A program made the translations under genes and the position numbers. Positions 45,122 through 56,242 of a DNA stretch of 64,000 nucleotides are shown here, one piece after another. The notes below the pieces were generated by a model. It searched no databases and was not told where the DNA came from. It was given only the letters and a program-made list of their open reading frames with translations. Numbering within the stretch: position 1 is the first letter of the stretch; the number at the start of each line of letters is the position of its first letter. Origin of the DNA: Comamonadaceae bacterium (GTDB lineage: Bacteria > Pseudomonadota > Gammaproteobacteria > Burkholderiales > Burkholderiaceae_C); assembly GCA_947375135.1 (NCBI GenBank), contig CANCER010000017.1:1-64000 (forward strand). Reading direction: 5' to 3'.

Positions 45122-45967
45122 TCAAAGTCCCATGACCTGGCGCAGTGCCTGGGGGCCCAACACCAATGCACTGAAGCCCGCACCTGCCAAAAACGGCCCG
45201 AAGGGCACATAGCCACCTTCGCGCAGGCTGGCGTTGAACTTCATGGCCGCGCCGATCACCGCACCTATCACGGAGGCGATCAGGATGAGGGGGATGAGCG
45301 TCTGCCAGCCAAACCAGGCGCCCAAAGCGGCAAAGAGCTTGAAGTCGCCAAAGCCCATGCCCTCTTTGCCGGTTGCGAGTTTGAATCCCCAGTACACCAA
45401 CCACAAGGACATATAGCCGGCCACCGCACCCCATAGTGCGTCGTACAGGGTGACGGGAATCCAGTGCAATGCTGCGGCGATCATCCCCAGCCAGAGCAGT
45501 GGCAGGGTGAGATCGTCCGGCAACAAGGTGGTATCCCAGTCAATCAAGGCCAGGGTCAGCAGGAGGGCACAGAACGCACACCAGGCATAGCCGGTCGCGT
45601 TGGCACCGTGCGTCCAGATGCAATAAAAAAACAGTGAAGCGAGTGCCGCTTCCACCAGCGGGTAACGGGCACTGATGGGTGCTTTGCAGGCAGCGCATTT
45701 GCCACCCAGCGCGAGATAGCTCAGCACCGGTATGTTTTCATACCAGGCAATCGGGTGCGTGCAGTGCGGGCAACGCGAGCGTGGCACCATGAGGTTAAAA
45801 GGTTCCTGCTCGGGGGCTTCCTGGCCTGCCATCTCTGCAGCGTCCTGCTGCCACTGGCGCTCCATCATCTTGGGCAGACGGTACACCACGACATTTAAAA
45901 AACTGCCGAACAGCAACCCGAACAATCCATACAGGCTGGCGTCCAGCCATTGCACACCGTAAGCCAT
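45122..45967 (-). CDS. pilD: Type IV prepilin leader peptidase/N-methyltransferase
   Basis: PilD cleaves and methylates prepilins at the inner membrane. The 281-residue protein has the N-terminal GLLFGSFLNVVVYRLPKMM, the two zinc-binding CxxC pairs (CPHC and CAAC around residues 60-90), and the catalytic aspartates in DWDTTLLPDDLTL and GFGDFKLFAALGAWFG. The start at 45967 overlaps the pilC stop by one base (TGATG); the GTG at 45970 would add one residue. Confidence 0.95.
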   Translation of the reverse strand: MAYGVQWLDASLYGLFGLLFGSFLNVVVYRLPKMMERQWQQDAAEMAGQEAPEQEPFNLMVPRSRCPHCTHPIAWYENIPVLSYLALGGKCAACKAPISARYPLVEAALASLFFYCIWTHGANATGYAWCAFCALLLTLALIDWDTTLLPDDLTLPLLWLGMIAAALHWIPVTLYDALWGAVAGYMSLWLVYWGFKLATGKEGMGFGDFKLFAALGAWFGWQTLIPLILIASVIGAVIGAAMKFNASLREGGYVPFGPFLAGAGFSALVLGPQALRQVMGL

Positions 45968-47190
45968 CACACTACTTGCCCCAATTTAAAGATTGGAAGG
46001 TACATGGCCACCACGATACCCCCAATGACAGTACCCAGCACCACGATGATGATGGGCTCCATGAGGCTGGAAATGCCTGCCACCATGTCGTCCACCTCCG
46101 CTTCGTAAAAGTCGGCGCATTTTCCCAGCATGTGGTCAATCGAGCCGGACTCTTCCCCGATGGCGCACATCTGCAGCACCATGGAGGGAAACAAGTTCGC
46201 ATTGGTCATGGCCGCCGTCAGTGCGGTGCCGGTGGAGACTTCCTGCTGAATCCGCTGCGTGGCTTGGAGGTAGACAATATTGCCAGCCGCGCCACCCACT
46301 GAGTCCAGCGCTTCCACCAGCGGCACGCCGGCTGCGAACATAGTGGAGAGCGTGCGCGTCCAGCGCGCGATGCAGGATTTCTCCACCAGGGAACCAAAGA
46401 TCGGCAATTTGCGCAGGAGGCGGTCCATGAACGCTTGCACCTTTTCATCGCGCTTCCACGACTGCAGAAAGAAGTACACCCCCCCACCGATGCCACCAAA
46501 GATCAGGTACCAGTAGTTCACAAAGAACTGGCTCATGGCAATCACCATCAACGTCGGTCCAGGCAACTCGCCGCCAAACGAGGTGAATACCTGCTTGAAG
46601 GCAGGCACCACAAAAATCATGATCACTGCCACCACCACAAACGCCACGATCAGCACGGTGATGGGGTACATCAGCGCTGATTTGATCTTGGACTTGATGG
46701 CCTCGGTCTTCTCCATGTAGACCGCCAAGCGGTCCAGCAACTGGTCCAGGATGCCGGCCGACTCACCGGCCTCAATCAGGTTGCAATACAGGTTGTCGAA
46801 GTAAATCGGGTATTTGCGGAACGCCGTGCTGAGGGATGTGCCGGTTTCCACGTCGTTGCGGATGTCATTGAGCAGCTTGGTCACGCTGGGGTTGGGGTTG
46901 CCCCGTCCCACAATATCAAAGGCTTGTAGCAAGGGCACGCCGGCCTTCATCATGGTGGCTAACTGCCGGGTAAAGATGGCCAGATCTTTGGGCTTGATTG
47001 ATTTGCCAGAACGCATGCGGCGTCTTTTGATCTTGCCAGGCGCTACACCCTGGCGCCGCAAGGCCGACTTGACCTGGTTTTCGCCATTGGCGCGCATCTC
47101 CCCGCGCACCTGTTTGCCGCTCCTGTCCCTGCCATCCCATTCGAAAACGGCTTCCTTGTTGCCAACCGCTTTAGCCGTAGTCCTCGCCAT
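45967..47190 (-). CDS. pilC: Type IV pilus inner-membrane platform protein PilC
   Basis: The 407-residue protein has two GspF-type domains (about 70-190 and 275-395) and three membrane helices. Signature segments are LAIFTRQLATMMKAGVPLLQAFDIV and CIARWTRTLSTMFAAGVPLVEALD, each at the start of a domain. It anchors the pilus assembly ATPase PilB. pilC, pilB and pilD are adjacent; the major pilin is not in this window. Confidence 0.95.
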   Translation of the reverse strand: MARTTAKAVGNKEAVFEWDGRDRSGKQVRGEMRANGENQVKSALRRQGVAPGKIKRRRMRSGKSIKPKDLAIFTRQLATMMKAGVPLLQAFDIVGRGNPNPSVTKLLNDIRNDVETGTSLSTAFRKYPIYFDNLYCNLIEAGESAGILDQLLDRLAVYMEKTEAIKSKIKSALMYPITVLIVAFVVVAVIMIFVVPAFKQVFTSFGGELPGPTLMVIAMSQFFVNYWYLIFGGIGGGVYFFLQSWKRDEKVQAFMDRLLRKLPIFGSLVEKSCIARWTRTLSTMFAAGVPLVEALDSVGGAAGNIVYLQATQRIQQEVSTGTALTAAMTNANLFPSMVLQMCAIGEESGSIDHMLGKCADFYEAEVDDMVAGISSLMEPIIIVVLGTVIGGIVVAMYLPIFKLGQVV

Positions 47191-47210
47191 AGGTTCCCTT
47201 GGGTTGTGCC

Positions 47211-48944
47211 TTATTCGTTAGTCACAGCCAGGACTTCTTCCAGCGAAGTCAGTCCCCTTTGTACTTTTCTCAGGCCGGATTGTCTCAGGGAACGTACGCC
47301 CTCGCGTTGCGACTGCGCCGCAATATCCAGCGCGCTGCCCTCGGCCAGGATGATGCGCTGAATCGCTTCGGTGACCGGCATCACCTGGTAAATGCCAACG
47401 CGGCCCTTGTAGCCCAGATTGCAAGCGGAGCAACCCACCGGCCGGTAGGGCTTCCAGCTGCCGTCTAGCATGTCGTCGGTAAAGCCTGCGTCCAGCAGGG
47501 CCTGTTTCGGAATGTCTGTGGGCTGTCGGCAGCCCACGCAGAGCCTGCGGGCCAGACGTTGGGCCGTGATCAGGATCACGCTGGAGGCAATGTTGAAAGG
47601 CGCAATGCCCATATTGCGCATGCGTTCAAGGGTCGAGGGCGCATCGTTGGTGTGCAGCGTGGACAGCACCAAGTGGCCGGTTTGTGCTGCCTTGACAGCG
47701 ATGTCGGCGGTTTCCAGATCCCGTATTTCACCGATCATGATGATGTCAGGGTCCTGGCGCATAAAGGACTTCATGGCCAATGCAAAGGTCAAGCCGGCGC
47801 GTTCATTCACATTGACCTGGTTCACTCCCGGTAAATTGATTTCCGACGGGTCTTCTGCCGTTGCGATGTTGACGCCTGGCTGGTTCAACAGGTTTAGGCA
47901 GGTGTAAAGAGACACGGTCTTGCCCGAGCCGGTAGGCCCGGTGACCAGAATCATGCCGTAGGGACGACCAATGGCTTTGAGCAGGCGCTCTTTCTCATCG
48001 GCTTCGTAGCCCAGTGCATCGATACCGAGCTTTGCGCTGGCGGGGTCCAGAATCCGGATCACAATTTTTTCGCCGAACAAAGTGGGCAGGGTACTGACAC
48101 GGAAATCGATCACCCGTTCGGGGCCGACCTTGAGCTTCATGCGCCCGTCCTGCGGTACCCGCTTCTCCGAGATGTCCATGCGCGATATGACCTTGATGCG
48201 GGAGGCCAGTTTGTCCTTGATGGCCACCGGCGGACTGGCAATTTCGCGCAACTGGCCGTCAATACGAAACCGCACCCGGTAGGTGTGCTCATAGGGCTCA
48301 AAGTGCAGGTCGGATGCCCGCATGCTGAAGGCGTCCAGCAGCATCTTCTGCAAAAAACGCACCACCGGTGCGTCTTCCACCTCGGCTGCGGCTTGCGATG
48401 TTTCCATCGACGTATCCGACGCATGTTCGTCGAACTCAAAGTCGCCGCCAATGATGTCTTCCACGGCCTCGGTGGCTGAAACCGCGTTGGCCTCCACCAT
48501 CTTGGAAAGCTTGTCGTATTCCGCGATGATCCAGTCCACACCCATCTGGGTCGAGAACTTGATTTTCTCAGCAGCGCGCTGATCCGAAGGGTCGGCTGTG
48601 GCCACAATCAGCCGGTTGTTGCGTTTGCTGAGGACGACCAGGCGGTAATCCTGGCAGGTCTTGTTGTCCAGCAGCCCTTTGGGTAAACGCTGCGGGTCTA
48701 TGGCATCCAGATTGACCAGGGGTGCGGCAAAAGCCTGGGACAGGGTGTGCGCCAGATCAGACGCCGAAACGATGCCGGAACCCACCAGTTCGGAGATGAA
48801 GCTGGTCTTGTGGGCAATGGACCTGCCGTAGATTTCTTCAGCGGCCTTTTGCTCCAGCTTGCCAGCCACAACCATGGCGCGTCCCAAACCGGGAAGGGCG
48901 ATTGCACTTGCGTCTTGAAGGAGGGAGTCGAGTGGGGCGGCCAT
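47211..48944 (-). CDS. pilB: Type IV pilus assembly ATPase PilB
   Basis: The 577-residue protein has an N-terminal MshEN-like domain (DASAIALPGLGRAMVVAG) and a hexameric secretion ATPase with Walker A GPTGSGKT, Asp box DGQLREIA-type motifs, Walker B DIIMIGEIRD, and His-box LHTNDAPSTLERM. A zinc-binding tetracysteine sits at RLCVGCRQ and GCSACNLGYKGR, as in PilB/GspE. It powers pilus extension. A 116-base gap precedes it, with rfbC upstream in the same direction. Confidence 0.95.
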   Translation of the reverse strand: MAAPLDSLLQDASAIALPGLGRAMVVAGKLEQKAAEEIYGRSIAHKTSFISELVGSGIVSASDLAHTLSQAFAAPLVNLDAIDPQRLPKGLLDNKTCQDYRLVVLSKRNNRLIVATADPSDQRAAEKIKFSTQMGVDWIIAEYDKLSKMVEANAVSATEAVEDIIGGDFEFDEHASDTSMETSQAAAEVEDAPVVRFLQKMLLDAFSMRASDLHFEPYEHTYRVRFRIDGQLREIASPPVAIKDKLASRIKVISRMDISEKRVPQDGRMKLKVGPERVIDFRVSTLPTLFGEKIVIRILDPASAKLGIDALGYEADEKERLLKAIGRPYGMILVTGPTGSGKTVSLYTCLNLLNQPGVNIATAEDPSEINLPGVNQVNVNERAGLTFALAMKSFMRQDPDIIMIGEIRDLETADIAVKAAQTGHLVLSTLHTNDAPSTLERMRNMGIAPFNIASSVILITAQRLARRLCVGCRQPTDIPKQALLDAGFTDDMLDGSWKPYRPVGCSACNLGYKGRVGIYQVMPVTEAIQRIILAEGSALDIAAQSQREGVRSLRQSGLRKVQRGLTSLEEVLAVTNE

Positions 48945-49060
48945 GGGTTAAAGCATATCCGTTGCGTGGCAGGTGGAGCAACCTATCGCTGATTGCCCCG
49001 TGCAAGTGAAATCGAATGCCGCTTTTGTCTTGGGCTTGGGCAGTTCCCTGCGGTGCGGCA

Positions 49061-49603
49061 TTAGCCTTTGATGTCTGTAAAAGCGGCGCCTGCCTGGTCC
49101 TTTGCCGACAACGTCGGGGCTTGTCCCAGATCTGGCCAATGGATGGCCAGCGTTGCATCATTCCAGGCGATGCAGCGCTCGTGCGCGGGTGCGTAGTATT
49201 CGGTGGTCTTGTACAGGAACTCTGCGGTTTCCGACAGCACCAGAAAGCCATGTGCCAGCCCGGCCGGTATCCACAACTGGCGCTTGTTTTCTGCGCTCAA
49301 CATTTCTCCCACCCACTGCCCGAATGTGGGGGAATCCGGTCGGATGTCCACCGCCACATCGAACACGGCACCCTGGGTCACCCGCACCAGTTTGCCCTGG
49401 GCTTTTTCCACCTGGTAGTGCAGGCCGCGCAGCACGCCTTGGGCGGACTTGGAGTGGTTGTCCTGCAAAAAGCTCGTCTTCACGCCGGTGGCTTGCTCAA
49501 ACACTTCCTGGTTAAAGCTCTCGAAAAAGAAACCGCGCGCGTCGCCAAACACCTGGGGCTCCAGCAGCAGCACGTCTGCAATGCGGGTGGGGGTGGCTTT
49601 CAT
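49061..49603 (-). CDS. rfbC: dTDP-4-dehydrorhamnose 3,5-epimerase
   Basis: RfbC is the third enzyme of dTDP-L-rhamnose synthesis. The 180-residue protein has the cupin segment [10 protein letters not shown] with the catalytic histidine, [10 protein letters not shown], and [13 protein letters not shown]. The start at 49603 ([10 protein letters not shown]) is preferred; upstream in-frame sequence is inside rfbA. The ATGA overlap with rfbA, and similar overlaps in rfbB-D-A, indicate one operon. Confidence 0.95.
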   Translation of the reverse strand: MKATPTRIADVLLLEPQVFGDARGFFFESFNQEVFEQATGVKTSFLQDNHSKSAQGVLRGLHYQVEKAQGKLVRVTQGAVFDVAVDIRPDSPTFGQWVGEMLSAENKRQLWIPAGLAHGFLVLSETAEFLYKTTEYYAPAHERCIAWNDATLAIHWPDLGQAPTLSAKDQAGAAFTDIKG

Positions 49604-50511
49604 CCGTACACCGCTTCCTTCAAGAGGCGCAGCAGATATTGCCCATAACCCGACTTGGCCAGTGGCTTGGCCAGGGCCTCCAACTGCGCGTTGTCGATCC
49701 AGCCGTGGCGCCACACCACCTCTTCCGGCGCGGCCACTTTCAGGCCCTGGCGGTGCTCAATGGTGTAAATGAACTGGCTGGCTTCCATCATGGATTCGTG
49801 GGTGCCGGTGTCCAGCCAGGCATAGCCGCGGCCCATGGTCTGCACATCCATTTGCCCACGCTCCAGGTACATGCGGTTCAGGTCGGTAATCTCCAACTCG
49901 CCGCGCGCGCTGGGCTTGACCTGTTTGGCCAACTCCACCACCTGGCTGTCGTAAAAGTACAGGCCGGTGACGGCGTAGCGGCTCTTGGGAACGCTGGGCT
50001 TTTCTTCCAGGCTGATGGCTTTGCCTTCCGGGTTGAACTCCACCACGCCATAGCGTTCGGGGTCGTTCACCGCATAGGCAAACACGGTCGCCCCTGTGGT
50101 TTGCTGGCTGGCGCTTTGTAGCAGCGTGGCAAAGTCATGGCCGTAAAAAATGTTGTCGCCCAGCACCAGGGCGCTGGGGGCGCCGTCCAGAAATTGCTCG
50201 CCAATCAAAAAGGCCTGCGCCAAGCCATCGGGCGAGGGCTGCACCGCGTATTCGATGCGAATGCCCCACTGGCTGCCGTCGCCCAACAGTTGCTCAAAGC
50301 GTGGCGTGTCCTGCGGCGTGGAGATGACCAGAATTTCGCGGATGCCAGCCAACAGCAAGGTGGTCAGCGGGTAGTAAATCATGGGCTTGTCGTAAATGGG
50401 CAGCAGCTGTTTGCTGACCACTTGCGTTGCCGGATACAGCCGGGTGCCGGAGCCCCCGGCCAGGATGATGCCTTTGCGTTGTGGTGCTGCGGCTTTGGAG
50501 TCCGTCGTCAT
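49600..50511 (-). CDS. rfbA: Glucose-1-phosphate thymidylyltransferase
   Basis: RfbA makes dTDP-glucose from glucose-1-phosphate and dTTP. The 303-residue protein has the nucleotide-binding [20 protein letters not shown] and [10 protein letters not shown] segments, [13 protein letters not shown] and [11 protein letters not shown]. The start at 50511 overlaps rfbD's stop by 4 bases. Length and motifs indicate the RmlA type with feedback regulation by dTDP-rhamnose in the family. Confidence 0.95.
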   Translation of the reverse strand: MTTDSKAAAPQRKGIILAGGSGTRLYPATQVVSKQLLPIYDKPMIYYPLTTLLLAGIREILVISTPQDTPRFEQLLGDGSQWGIRIEYAVQPSPDGLAQAFLIGEQFLDGAPSALVLGDNIFYGHDFATLLQSASQQTTGATVFAYAVNDPERYGVVEFNPEGKAISLEEKPSVPKSRYAVTGLYFYDSQVVELAKQVKPSARGELEITDLNRMYLERGQMDVQTMGRGYAWLDTGTHESMMEASQFIYTIEHRQGLKVAAPEEVVWRHGWIDNAQLEALAKPLAKSGYGQYLLRLLKEAVYG

Positions 50512-51422
50512 GTTGATTGTTTCCCTGTAATTTCTGTCAGCATACGCGCCACGCCACGCTGCCAGTGCGGCAGCGTCAGACCAAAGGCTTCCTGGAGCTT
50601 GGTGGTATCGAGGCGCGAGTTCAGCGGCCGCCGGGCCGGTGTGGGGTAGCTGGCGGTGCGGGTGGCGGCTACCTGGTCCGGTCCGGCCTTCAGTTCCCAG
50701 CCCAATGCCTGCGCGGTTTGCAGCACAAACCGGGCATAACCATGCCAATTGGTCTCGCCACCTGCCACGCAGTGGTACAGGCCGGCCAGTTCCGGCTTGA
50801 CTATCGCCGCGCGAATCACGTGCGCTGTGACATCGGCCAGCAGTTCGGCTGAGGTAGGGGCGCCAAACTGGTCGTCAATCACGGTGAGGGTTTCACGCTC
50901 GGAGGCCAGGCGCAGCATGGTCTTGGCGAAGTTGCCGCCGCGTGCGGCATAGACCCAGCTGGTGCGCAGCGTGATGTGCTTCGGGTTGGTCGCCACGGCC
51001 TGCTCACCTTCCAGCTTGGTCTGGCCGTAGAGGCTCAAGGGGCCCGTTGCGTCTGTCTCCCGCCAGGGCGCACTGCCGCTGCCATCAAACACATAGTCGG
51101 TGGAATAGTGCACCAGCCAAGCGTTGAGCTTGATGGCTTCCGCGGCCAGCACCGCAGGCGCCAGGGCATTCAGGCTGCGGGCAAATTCGGGCTCGCTCTC
51201 GGCCTTGTCCACGGCCGTGTGGGCTGCGGCGTTGACGATGACGTCGGGCTTGACCGCCTGCACCGTGGCCGCCAGACCGGCGAGGTCACTAAAGCTGCCA
51301 CACAGGCCCTGCGGGTTGTGCGCGCTGTCGGAGTCCAGCGCAATCACCTCACCCAGGACCGAGAGACTGCGCTGCAGTTCCCAGCCGACCTGGCCGCCGC
51401 GTCCAAACAGCAGAATCTTCAT
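50508..51422 (-). CDS. rfbD: dTDP-4-dehydrorhamnose reductase
   Basis: RfbD finishes dTDP-L-rhamnose. The 304-residue SDR protein starts [17 protein letters not shown], with the Rossmann glycine loop, and has the YxxxK catalytic pair in [11 protein letters not shown]. Conserved [13 protein letters not shown] and [19 protein letters not shown] are visible. It overlaps rfbB and rfbA by 4 bases on either side. Confidence 0.95.
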   Translation of the reverse strand: MKILLFGRGGQVGWELQRSLSVLGEVIALDSDSAHNPQGLCGSFSDLAGLAATVQAVKPDVIVNAAAHTAVDKAESEPEFARSLNALAPAVLAAEAIKLNAWLVHYSTDYVFDGSGSAPWRETDATGPLSLYGQTKLEGEQAVATNPKHITLRTSWVYAARGGNFAKTMLRLASERETLTVIDDQFGAPTSAELLADVTAHVIRAAIVKPELAGLYHCVAGGETNWHGYARFVLQTAQALGWELKAGPDQVAATRTASYPTPARRPLNSRLDTTKLQEAFGLTLPHWQRGVARMLTEITGKQST

Positions 51423-52504
51423 GCGGCAACGGCGCTGGTCGCGCTTTCACCATACTGCTTGCTGACCCAGTCGCGATAACCACCGCTTTGCACATTGGCC
51501 ACCCATTCGGGGTTGTCCAGGTACCACTGCACGGTCTTGCGGATGCCGGTGTCAAAGGTTTCAGCCGGCTTCCAGCCCAATTCCTTTTCGATCTTGGAAG
51601 CATCGATGGCGTAGCGCCGGTCGTGTCCGGGGCGGTCGGTGACGTAGGTGATCTGGTCTTTGTAGGGCTTGCCGTCGGCGCGGGGCTTGAGTTCATCCAG
51701 CAAGGCGCAGACCGTGTGTACGATTTCCAGGTTGGGCTTTTCGTTCCAGCCGCCCACGTTGTAGGTCTCACCCAAGGCGCCGGCTTCGAGCACGCGGCGT
51801 ATGGCGCTGCAATGGTCTTTGACGTACAGCCAGTCGCGGATCTGCTGGCCGTCCCCATACACAGGCAAGGGCTTGCCGGCCTGCGCGTTGACGATGATCA
51901 GCGGGATCAGCTTTTCCGGAAAGTGAAAGGGGCCATAGTTGTTGGAGCAGTTGGTGGTGAGTACCGGCAAGCCATAGGTGTGGTGGTAGGCGCGCACCAG
52001 GTGGTCGCTGGCGGCTTTGCTGGCCGAGTAGGGGCTGTTGGGCTCGTAGCGGTTGGTCTCGCTAAAGGCCGGGTCGGTCCGGGAGAGCGAGCCGTAAACC
52101 TCGTCGGTGGAGACGTGCAGGAAGCGGAAGGTGGCTTTGGCCGCCACATCCAGACCGCCCCAGTAAGCGCGCACGGCTTCGAGCAGGTTGAAGGTGCCCA
52201 CGATATTGGTCTGTATGAATTCGCCAGGCCCCGAGATGCTGCGGTCCACATGGCTTTCTGCTGCAAAGTTGAGCACGGCGCGGGGTTGGTGTCGGGCTAG
52301 CAAGGAGGCAAGCAATACCGGGTCGCCGATATCACCCTGCACAAAGGTGTGGCGGGTGTCGCCTGCCAAGGACGCCAGATTCTGGAGATTGCCGGCGTAA
52401 GTGAGCTTGTCCAAGTTGACGATCGTCTCATCCGAGCCAGCCAGCCAGTCCAAAACAAAATTGCTGCCGATGAAGCCCGCGCCGCCCGTCACAAGAATCG
52501 TCAT
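51419..52504 (-). CDS. rfbB: dTDP-glucose 4,6-dehydratase
   Basis: RfbB converts dTDP-glucose to dTDP-4-keto-6-deoxyglucose. The 361-residue SDR protein starts [15 protein letters not shown], and has [18 protein letters not shown], the STDEVYGSL segment and the catalytic [12 protein letters not shown]. It is first of rfbBDAC. The product sugar could feed the eps polymer, an O antigen or pilin glycosylation; the distance from the eps locus leaves this open. Confidence 0.96.
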   Translation of the reverse strand: MTILVTGGAGFIGSNFVLDWLAGSDETIVNLDKLTYAGNLQNLASLAGDTRHTFVQGDIGDPVLLASLLARHQPRAVLNFAAESHVDRSISGPGEFIQTNIVGTFNLLEAVRAYWGGLDVAAKATFRFLHVSTDEVYGSLSRTDPAFSETNRYEPNSPYSASKAASDHLVRAYHHTYGLPVLTTNCSNNYGPFHFPEKLIPLIIVNAQAGKPLPVYGDGQQIRDWLYVKDHCSAIRRVLEAGALGETYNVGGWNEKPNLEIVHTVCALLDELKPRADGKPYKDQITYVTDRPGHDRRYAIDASKIEKELGWKPAETFDTGIRKTVQWYLDNPEWVANVQSGGYRDWVSKQYGESATSAVAA

Positions 52505-52795
52505 AGTCGCCTTCCCAAAAAATTACAGCCGCATTGTCGCCCATGCGCGCTGGTGTTTCTGTCCGGGCCTTGTGTCAAAGGGGCTGTAGAGCCCCGTGGT
52601 TGAAGGTAGCCGGGGCGGTTGGGTCTGCGTCTGTCGTGCTTTCCGGTGTTCTCACTGTGTATGCCGCCAAGAAACTGCCGTCCACCATGCATGTACCCGT
52701 CGTGTGGTGGGCGTCTATAAATGAAGTATTAATTTGTTAATATACAATTAAGATGATTTTTATGCATTAAATTTATAAAAAAGGATAATTTAAAA
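52505..52795. other. Intergenic region with an AT-rich 3' half
   Basis: The first ~215 bases have ordinary composition and no convincing gene. The last ~70 bases (about 52721-52795) are strikingly AT-rich, with AAATGAAGTATTAATTTG and TTATAAAAAAGG runs, and lead into the small lipoprotein gene. A promoter and ribosome site for that gene probably lie here. Confidence 0.5.
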
Positions 52796-53104
52796 ATGAC
52801 AAAATTACTTTTTTCAGTGTATGCATTTTGTATGCTTCTTGCCGGGTGCGTTATGGTTCCGGGTCCCGGCGCGCAGGAGGGTGCTGTACCTCCCAGGCTC
52901 TTGGTCAAAGACAACGTGAAAACATGGGACAACGCCGGGAGTTTCGGGCCGGTGCCCGTGGCCTTGGTGGACAAGGGTGCTGCAACTTGTGCGACGCTGA
53001 ATACCCCGGGAGTCAAATACGTTGCTACGGGGTATCACTCCAAAGCGCGGGACATAGACGGCAAGCCCTTCGCAGAGGGCGGTTACTACTGCACGCGTCA
53101 GTAA
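52796..53104 (+). CDS. Small lipoprotein of unknown function
   Basis: The 102-residue product has a lipoprotein signal (FSVYAFCMLLAGC) with a clear LAGC lipobox. The mature part is short and has two further cysteines (AATCATL and YYCTRQ), probably a disulfide, plus TGYHSKARDIDGKPFAEGG. No family is recognised. The ribosome site AAAAAGGATAA precedes the ATG. It is followed by a strong terminator and sits alone in an AT-rich pocket between rfbB and tRNA-Pro. Confidence 0.7.
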   Translation: MTKLLFSVYAFCMLLAGCVMVPGPGAQEGAVPPRLLVKDNVKTWDNAGSFGPVPVALVDKGAATCATLNTPGVKYVATGYHSKARDIDGKPFAEGGYYCTRQ

Positions 53105-53122
53105 GTTGGTCATCAACGCCAT

Positions 53123-53158
53123 CCATGAAAAAGCCCCTGCGAAGGGGCTTTTTCATGG
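53123..53158 (+). terminator. Rho-independent terminator after the small lipoprotein
   Basis: CCATGAAAAAGCCCCT and AGGGGCTTTTTCATGG pair perfectly over 16 bp around the tetraloop GCGA. It is 18 bases after the lipoprotein stop and 49 before tRNA-Pro on the other strand; the symmetric A/T arms may make it bidirectional. Confidence 0.9.
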
Positions 53159-53207
53159 ACCCTGCGCTTGCAGTTTTTATGGCATGCGCAGCATTTACTC
53201 AAATTTT

Positions 53208-53284
53208 TGGTCGGGGTGAGAGGATTCGAACCTCCGATCTCTTCGTCCCGAACGAAGCGCCTTACCGGACTAGGCCACACCCCG
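53208..53284 (-). tRNA. tRNA-Pro (anticodon CGG)
   Basis: A 77-nt cloverleaf on the - strand: acceptor CGGGGTG pairing CACCCCG, D-arm TGGCCTAGTCCGGTAAGGC, anticodon stem CTTCG/CGAAG around loop TTCGGGA (anticodon CGG, reading CCG), and T-arm GGTTCGAATCC. CCA is encoded. It lies just downstream of ispB on the same strand. Confidence 0.96.
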
Positions 53285-53305
53285 CGGTGCTCTCTTAGGT
53301 TGCAA

Positions 53306-54334
53306 TCAGTGATTGCGCTCTAATAATTGGGACGCTAATTGTATCAAACACTCGGTGTGCGGCCCCGCCGGCAGACGTTGGGTTGCGCCAATGGCACGCA
53401 AGGCTTCCTGGCGCGCAGCACTGCGGGCTATGTCCAGTGCGCCGGTGCTTTTTACGATTGTCACGATCTGCTCCAGCATGCTCAGGTCGCCGGTTTCAAT
53501 GGCCAGCTTGATGACGGCCGCTTCCTCTGCATTGCCACGCTGCATGGCCGCGATCAAGGGCAGGGTGGCCTTACCTTCGCGCAAATCATCGCCCACGCTC
53601 TTGCCCATGACGGCAGCGTCGCCGGCATAGTCGAGTACATCGTCGATGACCTGAAAGGCGGTGCCCAGGGCCTGACCGTATTCAGCACAAACTTCTTCGA
53701 TTTCTGGTGTGGCTTGGGCCAGGATGGCGCCCACTCGGGCGCTTGCTTCAAACAATTTCGCAGTTTTGGAGCGGATCACCTGCAGGTAGCCGGCCTCGTC
53801 CAGTTCGGCGTTGTGCATGTTCATCAACTGCATGACTTCACCTTCGGCGATCACATTGGTGGCATCGGCCAGCACTTGCATGATGCGCATACTTTGGGCG
53901 TCCACCATCATCTGGAAAGCACGTGAATACAGGAAGTCGCCCACCAGTACGCTCGCCGGGTTGCCAAATGTTGCGTTGGCGGTGGGGCGCCCGCGTCTGA
54001 GTGCGGAGTCGTCCACCACATCGTCGTGCAACAGCGTTGCGGTATGGATGAACTCCACCACCGCTGCCATATTGAATCGTTGTGCGCTGGAGCAGCCTAG
54101 GGCACCGCAGCAGAGCAGCAGCAGCGATGGGCGCAACCGTTTGCCGCCCGCCGTGATGATGTACTGGGAGATGCTCCCGACCAGCGGGACACCGGAATTC
54201 AGACGCTGCACAATGACAGCGTCAACTTGGCGCATGTCGGCGTCGATGATGGAAAGTCCTGAGGAGGAGCCGCTGGAGTTGACTTGCAAGGCTTTAGCCC
54301 GGTTGGTTGTTGCGCCGATTATAGAAAGCTGCAT
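53306..54334 (-). CDS. ispB: Octaprenyl diphosphate synthase-type polyprenyl synthetase
   Basis: This makes the long isoprenoid chain of ubiquinone. The 342-residue protein has both aspartate-rich motifs: [15 protein letters not shown] and, later, [11 protein letters not shown], with [11 protein letters not shown] near the N-terminus. The chain length (usually C40) cannot be fixed from the motifs alone. The start at 54334 is one option; a shorter protein beginning MRQVDAVIV, about 34 residues in, would also fit the family. It diverges from rplU. Confidence 0.92.
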   Translation of the reverse strand: MQLSIIGATTNRAKALQVNSSGSSSGLSIIDADMRQVDAVIVQRLNSGVPLVGSISQYIITAGGKRLRPSLLLLCCGALGCSSAQRFNMAAVVEFIHTATLLHDDVVDDSALRRGRPTANATFGNPASVLVGDFLYSRAFQMMVDAQSMRIMQVLADATNVIAEGEVMQLMNMHNAELDEAGYLQVIRSKTAKLFEASARVGAILAQATPEIEEVCAEYGQALGTAFQVIDDVLDYAGDAAVMGKSVGDDLREGKATLPLIAAMQRGNAEEAAVIKLAIETGDLSMLEQIVTIVKSTGALDIARSAARQEALRAIGATQRLPAGPHTECLIQLASQLLERNH

Positions 54335-54362
54335 TGCCAAAATCCTTGAACGAGCTCCCAAT

Positions 54363-54391
54363 TTGGTGAAATCGGGCCTTTGGGCTATAAT
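54363..54391 (+). promoter_or_regulatory. Probable sigma-70 promoter of rplU-rpmA
   Basis: TTGGTG (54363-54368) and TATAAT (54386-54391) are separated by 17 bases, an almost ideal housekeeping promoter. It would start transcription about 45 bases before the rplU ATG. Confidence 0.75.
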
Positions 54392-54440
54392 CGCAGGCTC
54401 TGTGAAAATTCGTTCCCAGGGTCAAGACAAAGAGGTCATC

Positions 54441-54752
54441 ATGTACGCGGTCATAAAAACCGGCGGCAAGCAATATCGAGTTGCAGCCGGCGAAAAAATT
54501 AAAGTAGAACAGATTGCTGCGGACGTAGGCCAAGAGATTGTGTTCAACGAAGTTCTGGCGGTCGGCAACGGCACCGAACTGAAGGTTGGCACTCCCTTGG
54601 TGTCCGGCGCAACGGTTACTGTTACGGTAATTGCACACGGCAAGCACGACAAAGTGCGCATTTTCAAGATGCGTCGTCGTAAGCACTATCAGAAACGTCA
54701 AGGGCACCGCCAGCAGTTCACTGAACTGCAAATCGGCGCGATTACTGCTTAA
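54441..54752 (+). CDS. rplU: Ribosomal protein bL21
   Basis: The 103-residue protein starts [20 protein letters not shown] and ends with the 23S rRNA-binding [14 protein letters not shown]. The start at 54441 is unambiguous; a long in-frame opening upstream overlaps ispB on the other strand and is ignored. It is 12 bases before rpmA, the usual pair. Confidence 0.97.
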   Translation: MYAVIKTGGKQYRVAAGEKIKVEQIAADVGQEIVFNEVLAVGNGTELKVGTPLVSGATVTVTVIAHGKHDKVRIFKMRRRKHYQKRQGHRQQFTELQIGAITA

Positions 54753-54764
54753 AGGGCAAGAGTC

Positions 54765-55022
54765 ATGGCACAGAAAAAAGGCGGCGGCTCTACGCGAAAT
54801 GGGCGCGATTCCAAGCCCAAAATGCTCGGCGTGAAAATTTACGGCGGACAAGTGATTAGCGCAGGCGCGATCATCGTTCGCCAGCGCGGCACCAAGTTCC
54901 ACCCCGGAACCAATGTCGGCATCGGTAAGGATCACACCTTGTTTGCTTTGGCAGAAGGCGTTGTTTCCTTCGCAGTCAAAGGTGCTCTGAACAAGCACAC
55001 CGTGAGCGTCACTGCAGCGTAA
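54765..55022 (+). CDS. rpmA: Ribosomal protein bL27
   Basis: The 85-residue protein begins [20 protein letters not shown], whose N-terminal tail reaches the peptidyl-transferase centre, and includes [13 protein letters not shown] terminator hairpin follows, so expression of the downstream obgE may be separately controlled or by read-through. Confidence 0.97.
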   Translation: MAQKKGGGSTRNGRDSKPKMLGVKIYGGQVISAGAIIVRQRGTKFHPGTNVGIGKDHTLFALAEGVVSFAVKGALNKHTVSVTAA

Positions 55023-55045
55023 TCTGCCAGCTGAGCTCCCCCAAG

Positions 55046-55075
55046 AACCCTGCGCTCGCAAAGCGCGGGGTTTTT
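55046..55075 (+). terminator. Terminator after rpmA
   Basis: CCC-T-GCGCT and AGCGC-G-GGG pair, with one T-G wobble, around loop CGCAA, followed by five T. It ends 30 bases before obgE starts. Confidence 0.75.
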
Positions 55076-55084
55076 CATTTCTAA

Positions 55085-56188
<1,104 letters not shown>

Positions 56189-56242
56189 CCGCACGGCGTT
56201 TACTGGTGGTCCCGGCTTGGATGTCCGGACCGCAAGCCAAAG

